Origin: Fidelibacterota bacterium UBA2125
Lineage (GTDB): Bacteria; Fidelibacterota; Marinisomatia; Marinisomatales; S15-B10
Direction of reading: 5' to 3'
Length of the DNA: 7,905 nucleotides
Assembly: GCA_002329125.1 (NCBI GenBank)
Contig: DCXX01000116.1
Coordinates: 1 to 7,905, forward strand
Shown: positions 1-4,796 of the stretch, in pieces
Layout of the letters: each line of letters starts with the position of its first letter
Position numbering within the stretch: the stretch's first letter is position 1
The notes under the pieces: model-generated
Told to the model about the DNA's origin: nothing
Databases searched by the model: none
What the model saw: the letters and a program-made list of their open reading frames with translations, nothing else
Translations under genes and position numbers: made by a program

Positions 1-770
1 ACAAAACCGACTTGAAATTCTACATCTCCACCATGCCGATCGATCATCCTCTGAAGAGCATTTTCACAAGCTAGATGCGCAGACATTCCTCTACGCATAT
101 TTTCTACAATCAAGAAACTGCCACAGATTGCGATAACCTCCCTCCCCGCTCCTGTAGCTGCGGCAGCACCCACTTCATTGTCTACATAGAGTCCGGCTCC
201 AATGAGGGGTGAATCTCCCACACGGCCATGAATTTTCCATGCGGCACCGCTGGTAGTACATGCACCGGCCAAATCTCCCTTCTGATCCATAGCCAAGATT
301 CCTAGCGTTTCGTTATGGGATTGTTCACTGAGCCAGACCGATGATTTTTCAGGATCTTTTTCCCATTCCAACCATCTCCGATGCGCTTCTTCTGTGAGAA
401 GATTTTTCTCTTGAAACCCCTTTTTGAGAGCAAATCTTTTCGCACCTTCACCAACAATCATGGCATGCTCCGTCTCTTCCATTACTTTTTTCGCCACTGC
501 TGCCGCATTGACGATCCCTTCCATCCCCGCCACCGAGCCGCTACGTCCTTCCGGTCCCATGACCGCGGCATCCAATGTAACAATACCGTTCTCACCCGGC
601 AGCCCACCATAGCCTACATCCATGACATTCGGATCTTCTTCCGACACTGCTGCCCCGGCAACTACCGCATCAAGCGCAGAACCACCTTGTTGAAGAACAT
701 TAGAGGCCGCTTCGTTAGCTCTTTCGCCATGATACCAAGTGGAGATGACAATAGGGTTAACCGCGCTCAT
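1..770 (-). CDS. Glycosylasparaginase (N4-(beta-N-acetylglucosaminyl)-L-asparaginase), C-terminus cut by window edge
   Basis: This Ntn hydrolase would cleave the GlcNAc-asparagine bond of glycoprotein fragments, giving aspartate and an aminosugar. The frame is open from ATG at 770 to the window edge (256 complete codons). By comparison with the roughly 295-residue mature Flavobacterium enzyme, about 40 C-terminal residues are missing. Visible family features in order are: ISTW with W12; GGSALDAV (residues 29-36); the autoprocessing site HNETLG (152-157) with T155 as predicted nucleophile and new N-terminus of the beta subunit; GACTTSG (169-175); HGRVGDSPLIGAG (181-193), which supplies the substrate-binding Arg and Asp; and the VDNEVGAAAATG stretch (196-207). 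No signal peptide precedes the first motif, so this copy looks cytoplasmic, whereas the Flavobacterium homologue is exported. The start codon overlaps the symporter stop as ATGA, which implies translational coupling. The residue before T155 is Glu where characterised enzymes have Asp. The family call is firm. The exact substrate (GlcNAc-Asn or a beta-aspartyl peptide) is inferred. Confidence 0.93.
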   Translation of the reverse strand, partial: MSAVNPIVISTWYHGERANEAASNVLQQGGSALDAVVAGAAVSEEDPNVMDVGYGGLPGENGIVTLDAAVMGPEGRSGSVAGMEGIVNAAAVAKKVMEETEHAMIVGEGAKRFALKKGFQEKNLLTEEAHRRWLEWEKDPEKSSVWLSEQSHNETLGILAMDQKGDLAGACTTSGAAWKIHGRVGDSPLIGAGLYVDNEVGAAAATGAGREVIAICGSFLIVENMRRGMSAHLACENALQRMIDRHGGDVEFQVGF

Positions 771-2107
771 GTTTCACTGATCTTTCTTACTTCTCCACTC
801 AGACCCACAAGAGCTACCAGATTCGCAAATACCATGAAACCCATAAATATATCCGCCCAATCCCAAAGTGGTTTCACTTGGAATATGGCACCCAACCCCG
901 CAAGGATGCAATAGATCCAACGAAAAGGGATGGACAATTTTATGCCACCGGCAAAACGGAGGGACTGTTCACAGTAATAAGCCCAACCGACCATTGTTGT
1001 AAAGCCAAACAGAGCTGAGACGACCACAATTATGATACCGCCCAACGGCAATACACTCTTGAATGCCACGGCTGTCATTTCAGTACTAATGAGGCCAGAG
1101 GACCAGGCCCCGGTGGATACAAGCACGAGTGCTGTCATAGTAGAAACCACCATTGTATCGATAAATACACCCATCATTCCAATAATACCCTGGCGATGGG
1201 GGTCGGCAGTCCGAGCGGCGCCGTGGGCAATGGCAGCTGTTCCGACACCGGCTTCACTAGAAACTGTCCCTCTACGAAAGCCGTAGGCCATGGCTCTAGC
1301 TACCGTGGCACCGGCAAATCCCCCGGTAGCTGCAGTAGGGCTAAATGCACTTTTTATGATGAGCGAAAATGCAGCGGGCAGTTCTGCTACGTTGGCTACA
1401 AGTATAACGAGACAACTGAGAACATAGACAAGTGCCATAGAAGGGACCAACATTTCAGCAAAGCGTCCTATTCTACGAATGCCCCCTATTATGACAAGCC
1501 AAAGTGCTACCGCAAGCACGAGCCCACTGAACCATTTTGGAATGCCGAAATCACTGAACAGGACCAAAGCAATAGAATTTGACTGAGTCATGTTGCCGGC
1601 CCCGATCCCACCGAAAAGGGCTGAGATAGCAAAAAAGAGACTCAACCGGTTCATACCAAGACCTTCTTTGAGATAAACCATAGGCCCTCCCAGCATGGTC
1701 CCATCCTCAGCTTTTTGACGATATTTTACTCCAAGAACAGCTTCCGCATATTTTGTTGCCATTCCAAATAAAGACACTGTCCACATCCAGAAGGCTGCGC
1801 CGGGACCACCTATAGCAATGGCAGTGGCTACACCTGCCACATTACCGTTACCAATAGTGGCGGAGAGTGCAGTGGTAAGAGCCTGAAACGGCGAAATGTC
1901 GCCTGTTCGTTCCTCTGAACTACCTCTATTCAGAGCACCACCGGAGATTAACTTGAGAGCTTTTTTAAAATTTGTGGCCTGAACGAATTTGGTTTTCCAA
2001 GTAAGGAGTAAACCTACTCCGCAGAGGAGAATGATTGTCCAAACACCCCAGACAATGTCGGACAAATCAGCCGTTAGCTCGGCAACGACACTGAACCAAT
2101 CCGTCAT
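767..2107 (-). CDS. Sodium:alanine/glycine symporter, AGCS family
   Basis: This inner-membrane secondary transporter takes up small neutral amino acids (alanine or glycine in characterised members) with sodium. The 446-residue length is normal for the family. After a first hydrophobic helix (about residues 17-36) comes the conserved ALSATIGNGNVAGVATAI segment (80-97). It is followed directly by GGPGAAFWMWTVSLFG (100-115), which fits the AGCS family signature, and by the conserved ATKYAEAVLGVKYR stretch (117-130). The rest is a series of hydrophobic helices to the C-terminus. ATG at 2107 lies 11 bases after the cold-shock gene stop, and no clear ribosome binding site is visible. Translation may therefore depend on ribosomes finishing the gene upstream. 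The stop overlaps the glycosylasparaginase start by 4 bases. Close linkage to an asparagine-releasing hydrolase suggests amino acid scavenging. The substrate cannot be fixed from sequence alone. Confidence 0.95.
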   Translation of the reverse strand: MTDWFSVVAELTADLSDIVWGVWTIILLCGVGLLLTWKTKFVQATNFKKALKLISGGALNRGSSEERTGDISPFQALTTALSATIGNGNVAGVATAIAIGGPGAAFWMWTVSLFGMATKYAEAVLGVKYRQKAEDGTMLGGPMVYLKEGLGMNRLSLFFAISALFGGIGAGNMTQSNSIALVLFSDFGIPKWFSGLVLAVALWLVIIGGIRRIGRFAEMLVPSMALVYVLSCLVILVANVAELPAAFSLIIKSAFSPTAATGGFAGATVARAMAYGFRRGTVSSEAGVGTAAIAHGAARTADPHRQGIIGMMGVFIDTMVVSTMTALVLVSTGAWSSGLISTEMTAVAFKSVLPLGGIIIVVVSALFGFTTMVGWAYYCEQSLRFAGGIKLSIPFRWIYCILAGLGAIFQVKPLWDWADIFMGFMVFANLVALVGLSGEVRKISET

Positions 2108-2118
2108 GCAGAAATTGG

Positions 2119-2325
2119 TCAGCTAGCAGGCTTCACATTTACAGCCTGATCACCTTTTACATCATATTGCACATCAAACTGAACATGCAGACCCTGTCTC
2201 AATCCCTGTTTTTGGAGATCTACACGCAATCCGCTCACATGGACGAAAAGATCGTCCCCGTCATCAGATTCGATGAAACCAAATCCTTTCGACTGATCAT
2301 ATTCTCTTACTGTACCGGTTTTCAT
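2119..2325 (-). CDS. Cold-shock-domain protein (CspA family)
   Basis: This small single-domain OB-fold protein binds single-stranded RNA and DNA and is expected to act as an RNA chaperone in the cytoplasm. It has 68 residues, the usual CspA length. Both nucleic-acid-binding motifs are intact: RNP1 as KGFGFI (residues 13-18) and RNP2 as LFVHVS (26-31). The acidic loop DDGDD between them is also present. The start is secure because the A/G-rich ribosome binding site AAGGGGGA lies just upstream of ATG. The gene sits 27 bases after apaG and 11 bases before the symporter. It lacks the long leader typical of the cold-inducible E. coli cspA, so it is more likely expressed as part of the operon than as a cold-induced unit of its own. 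That regulatory point is inference. Confidence 0.96.
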   Translation of the reverse strand: MKTGTVREYDQSKGFGFIESDDGDDLFVHVSGLRVDLQKQGLRQGLHVQFDVQYDVKGDQAVNVKPAS

Positions 2326-2336
2326 AATTCCCCCTT
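2326..2336 (-). promoter_or_regulatory. Ribosome binding site of the cold-shock gene
   Basis: On the minus strand AAGGGGGA is followed by a short A/T spacer and then ATG at 2325, with 4 bases between the last G and the start. It is the strongest Shine-Dalgarno-like element in the window. It fixes the start codon and suggests that this gene is translated efficiently compared with its operon neighbours. Confidence 0.7.
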
Positions 2337-2352
2337 TTTCAACATTGTAAAA

Positions 2353-2745
2353 TTAGTTGACCAAATGAGGTGTCACCAGCTGAAAGGCAGGAATTTCTGC
2401 ATCGAAAGTTTCGCCGTCGTCCCAAACCATCCCATAGGTTCCTTTCATGGTACCGAATTCTGTCCGAAGGGGACAGAAACTTGTATATTGGAATGACTGA
2501 TCTTTTTCCAGCCGAGGCTGATAACCCACAACACCGGGACCCCGAACCTCCTCCACCTGTCCGGCAGCGTCGGTGATGTGCCAATAGCGATTCATGAGTG
2601 TCAGTGTGCGGTCACCCTCATTTCTTATTGTGATGTGGTAGGCAAAGAAAAAGAGCGGCTGGTCAGGATTGGAGCGCTCCGGGACAAACTCACTCTCTAC
2701 TGAAATGCAAAGACCGTTTGTGATCGCTTCCGGCAAAGCTGGCAA
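2353..2745 (-). CDS. apaG: ApaG domain protein (Co2+/Mg2+ efflux-associated), TTG start
   Basis: ApaG is a small cytoplasmic protein with an Fn3-like fold. In enterobacteria it is linked to cobalt resistance and magnesium efflux (the corD phenotype), but its molecular mechanism is unsettled. The 130-residue product matches family length. It shows the diagnostic features: FFAYHITIRNEG (residues 33-44), RYWHITD (53-59), the glycine-rich GPGVVGYQPRL (69-79) and QYTSFCPL followed by FGTMKGTYGMV (86-107), ending FQLVTPHLVN. No ATG is available near the N-terminus. TTG at 2745 is preceded by AAGG with a 4-base spacer and by an in-frame TAA three codons upstream. A second TTG three codons inside is a weaker alternative. 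The gene lies 25 bases after the VIT transporter and 27 bases before csp. E. coli instead has it between ksgA and apaH. Adjacency to a metal transporter fits a metal-related role. Confidence 0.95.
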   Translation of the reverse strand: MPALPEAITNGLCISVESEFVPERSNPDQPLFFFAYHITIRNEGDRTLTLMNRYWHITDAAGQVEEVRGPGVVGYQPRLEKDQSFQYTSFCPLRTEFGTMKGTYGMVWDDGETFDAEIPAFQLVTPHLVN

Positions 2746-2753
2746 GTTACCTT
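2746..2753 (-). promoter_or_regulatory. Ribosome binding site supporting the TTG start of apaG
   Basis: The minus strand reads AAGG, then TAAC, then TTG at 2745. The A of the motif also belongs to an in-frame TAA stop context upstream, so no longer N-terminus is possible. This short match is what favours the first TTG over the second, three codons further in. Confidence 0.45.
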
Positions 2754-2770
2754 AACTTAGTATGTCAATC

Positions 2771-3490
2771 TCAGAGAAGTTTCTCCAGTATGTCGCCAAC
2801 AAAGAAGGCGATAGTGGCGGCGATACCGCCGAGAAAAACTGTCTCAATGATCCCTTTGATTCGGCTCTGTTCTGTCACCAATCCCTTGAGGGCACCGATG
2901 AGGGCAAGGGCCACTGCTGTAGAAAAAGAAGACACCACAAACAGGTCAGAGGCGCTGGCATCGATAAAACCGGCGAGGACATAGGCCGCCAGCGGAATAA
3001 AACCGACGAGATTAAAGGCCATGAATGTGACCAGCCCCCGTTTCCACGCCGGCCTGTCATCCTTCATCATTTCCAATTCTTCCTTCATCATAGTGTCTAC
3101 CCACACCTCGTCGTCAGAGGTGATCACATCCACCACCTGCTTTAACAGGTCCCCTGTGAATCCCTTTGTCTCATAGATCTCATGAATTTCCTCAACCTCT
3201 TTTTCACGGAGGTTTTCAATCTCCCAATATTCTATAGCTCTGTGCTTTTCATAAGATTCGTGTTCGGCTTTGGCGTAAAAATAACTCCCCACGGACATGG
3301 CGAATCCGTCAGCGATGAGGTTAGCAAATCCGAGAATCAAAACGATGGGAAGGGCAAGTTCGGCTCCGGCTGCACCCGCCACAACAGCGTAAGTAGTAAT
3401 GGTTCCATCAATACCGCCGTAAACGAATTCGGCGATGTATTCTTTCTGGAAACTTAAAAATGTGGTGCGCTTGTGATAAGTGTCTTCCAC
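2771..3490 (-). CDS. VIT1/CCC1-family iron/manganese transporter, GTG start
   Basis: Family members move Fe2+ or Mn2+ across a membrane in exchange for protons. In bacteria the expected role is export of excess metal from the cytoplasm. The 239 residues carry the full architecture. TM1 holds VYGGIDGTITTYAVVAGAAG (residues 23-42) with the conserved D28. TM2 holds NLIADGFAMSVGSYFYAKAE (57-76) with D61 and M65. A cytoplasmic Glu-rich helical region follows (about 77-145), including the ENLREKEVEEIHEIYETKG segment and MMKEE (134-138). Three further membrane segments lie at about 152-175, 182-205 and 213-233. The MM-x-x-E spacing matches the metal-binding domain of the plant VIT1 whose structure is known. 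The start is GTG at 3490, with no in-frame ATG before residue 65 and no clear Shine-Dalgarno. The first gene after the 85-base gap, it probably heads an operon with apaG 25 bases downstream. Iron versus manganese cannot be decided here. Confidence 0.93.
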   Translation of the reverse strand: MEDTYHKRTTFLSFQKEYIAEFVYGGIDGTITTYAVVAGAAGAELALPIVLILGFANLIADGFAMSVGSYFYAKAEHESYEKHRAIEYWEIENLREKEVEEIHEIYETKGFTGDLLKQVVDVITSDDEVWVDTMMKEELEMMKDDRPAWKRGLVTFMAFNLVGFIPLAAYVLAGFIDASASDLFVVSSFSTAVALALIGALKGLVTEQSRIKGIIETVFLGGIAATIAFFVGDILEKLL

Positions 3491-3535
3491 GATTGTTACG
3501 GTGCTTGACGGTAGGGGAAATTCCTCAATCGTAAC
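3489..3535 (-). repeat. Overlapping inverted repeats spanning the VIT start codon
   Basis: In minus-strand order, ACGATTG (3532-3526) is the exact complement of CAATCGT (3495-3489). The second arm includes the first two bases of the GTG start. Shifted by three to five bases, GTTACG (3535-3530) is the exact complement of CGTAAC (3500-3495). The two pairings share bases, so they cannot coexist. Loops would be about 30 bases. The arms are visible directly. Whether the RNA folds this way or regulates translation is unknown, and arms this short can arise by chance. Confidence 0.3.
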
Positions 3536-3575
3536 TTACAATTAATTGAATCGGGAGTCACTCTAATTTGACAAT
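3491..3575 (-). other. Largest intergenic gap; likely operon leader and promoter region
   Basis: These 85 bases separate the hydrolase stop from the VIT GTG start, while other junctions are 27 bases or fewer, so a promoter for the downstream unit is most plausible here. A 10-base perfect palindrome CAATTAATTG lies at 3539-3548 and a TTGTCA hexamer lies near the upstream end. I could not pair that hexamer with a -10 element at normal spacing. No GC-rich hairpin followed by a T run is present, so no intrinsic terminator is supported and read-through from the upstream genes remains possible. Inverted repeats near the VIT start are listed separately. Confidence 0.35.
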
Positions 3576-4469
3576 TCAGCAACTAAAAAATTCCAAAAGA
3601 AGCGGATTAACTGTTTCCGGCTCCTCGTGCTGCAGCCAGTGGGTCGCCTCATCCAGATAGATGATCTCACCCCTGATACACCGCTCGATACTCGGTTGAG
3701 CCATTTCGCGACCCAAGAAGCGGTCTTTCACACCCCAAAGAAGGAGGGTGGAAACTTCAATTTTTCGCTGAGAGTGTCCATTTCCACGGCGCCCCTTCAA
3801 AAGCTGAATGCCGGCTCGGTACCAATTCAGCATGGCTGTGAGTGCACCGGGCTGTGACCAAGCCTCTACATATTTTGATATCTCATCTTCGTTGAACGTT
3901 CCCCGGACAGAGGTATACTGGAGCGCCTTTCTAGAAAACTCCCAGTCGTTCCGGGACATGGTCCACTCCGGCAGCCATGGAAGCTGATAGTAAAAAATGT
4001 ACCAGCTCTTTTTCCGCTGGGCCGGATTATTGGACAGATGTTCTCTCATGACGCTGGGATGAGGGCAGTTTAGGACTGCCAGTTTCTCGACCCATGAAGA
4101 ATAGCGTTGTCCCAGCCACCAGGCAGTAGCACCGCCCCAATCGTGCCCTACGATGCACGCATTCCTACGACCGGCGTATTCTATGAGGCCTATTGTATCC
4201 CGGGCGATAAAGTCAATGCGGTACGGTGAGATTCCGGATGGTTTGGATGAGGTGTTATAACCCCGCTGATCGGGTACCATGACACGGAACCCTTTTTCAG
4301 CAAAATAGTCGATTTGCCTGTGCCAACAATACCAGAACTCGGGAAAGCCGTGGAGAAAGATAAGTAGTGGCCCATCTTTCGGCCCCGCCTGGACGGTATG
4401 GAGTGTAATACCGTTGGTCCGGACGTCTATATGCTGATGGCAAGTTTTTTTCTCCACAATTTGAATCAC
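3576..4469 (-). CDS. Alpha/beta hydrolase, epoxide-hydrolase-like, GTG start
   Basis: The protein is predicted to open epoxides to diols through an aspartyl-ester intermediate. It has 297 residues, normal for the soluble bacterial group, and no signal peptide. The catalytic set is complete: oxyanion motif HGFPEFWYCWH (residues 40-50), DQRGYNTSSKP (67-77), nucleophile D110 in VGHDWGG, cap-domain tyrosines near Y160/Y161 (WYIFYYQLPW) and Y217 (NWYRAG), acid D249 in GVKDRFLG, and base H277 in ATHWLQHEEP. An Asp nucleophile with cap tyrosines favours epoxide hydrolase over esterase. Haloalkane or fluoroacetate dehalogenases share the Asp nucleophile and cannot be wholly excluded. The GTG at 4469 follows an in-frame TGA by one codon. 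GAGGAG overlaps that GTG, so the ribosome may instead use GTG at codon 5 (4457), 11 bases downstream. The gene lies 18 bases after the lipoprotein stop, probably in the same unit. Confidence 0.9.
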   Translation of the reverse strand: MIQIVEKKTCHQHIDVRTNGITLHTVQAGPKDGPLLIFLHGFPEFWYCWHRQIDYFAEKGFRVMVPDQRGYNTSSKPSGISPYRIDFIARDTIGLIEYAGRRNACIVGHDWGGATAWWLGQRYSSWVEKLAVLNCPHPSVMREHLSNNPAQRKKSWYIFYYQLPWLPEWTMSRNDWEFSRKALQYTSVRGTFNEDEISKYVEAWSQPGALTAMLNWYRAGIQLLKGRRGNGHSQRKIEVSTLLLWGVKDRFLGREMAQPSIERCIRGEIIYLDEATHWLQHEEPETVNPLLLEFFSC

Positions 4470-4487
4470 TCCTCACTGAAAATCAGT

Positions 4488-4796
4488 TCAGCCTTCACTC
4501 CCGTTCTTTTCTATGCAAGTAATTCGAACAACAGTACCTACCATGCAAACGGTAGCGATACCTGTCATCTCTTCGTAAGTGATATTCACCGTCATTCCGT
4601 CTCTGAAACTAAAGTCTGGCTCTTCATCATAATCTCCAATCTCTAGAATAGTACTGTCCTCTAACATTATGACAAATCCGCAACCATCCAGATCGCTATA
4701 GTCTTCAAGTGTTGCCTTTATGTTGCAGAGTGGTTCTTCCTCATCCTCACAGGCAACAAATATGAACAAAAAAGCAATAAGAAAAAGTTTTCTCAT
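4488..4796 (-). CDS. Small predicted lipoprotein of unknown function
   Basis: The 102-residue product begins MRKLF, followed by a hydrophobic helix (residues 4-14) and the sequence FVAC, with C16 as the likely lipidated cysteine. This is a plausible signal peptidase II site, though Phe at -3 is not ideal. Directly after it comes the acidic run EDEEEP, which resembles the surface-export signals described for Bacteroidota lipoproteins. The mature part contains DLDGCGFVIMLED, a predicted beta-rich stretch, and CMVGTVVRITCIE near the end. Cysteines at 24, 39, 84 and 94 could form two disulfides. I recognise a general resemblance to small FCB-group lipoproteins with a DGCG and CM-G-VV-I pattern, but no function is known to me. 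The ATG at 4796 overlaps the amidohydrolase stop as ATGA, implying translational coupling. A start nine codons upstream is open, but it would put a charged extension before the signal peptide and is less likely. Confidence 0.8.
   Translation of the reverse strand: MRKLFLIAFLFIFVACEDEEEPLCNIKATLEDYSDLDGCGFVIMLEDSTILEIGDYDEEPDFSFRDGMTVNITYEEMTGIATVCMVGTVVRITCIEKNGSEG

Noticed and set aside
381..914. Plus-strand open frame of 177 codons
   Set aside because: It runs antisense across the junction of the glycosylasparaginase and the symporter, both of which have clear family motifs. Its translation shows no recognisable domain and it has no ribosome binding site.
2167..2496. Plus-strand open frame of 109 codons
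   Set aside because: It spans the antisense of csp and of apaG, two well-supported genes, and its translation is composition noise.
3539..3548. CAATTAATTG palindrome as a regulator binding site
   Set aside because: A 10-base A/T-dominated palindrome in an A/T-rich gap is expected by chance often enough that no operator call is justified.
3491..3575. Sigma-70-type or Bacteroidota-type promoter, Fur box or riboswitch in the largest gap
   Set aside because: A TTGTCA hexamer exists, but no -10 element lies at suitable spacing. I saw no Fur-like repeat, and the gap is too short for any known metal riboswitch architecture I can recognise.
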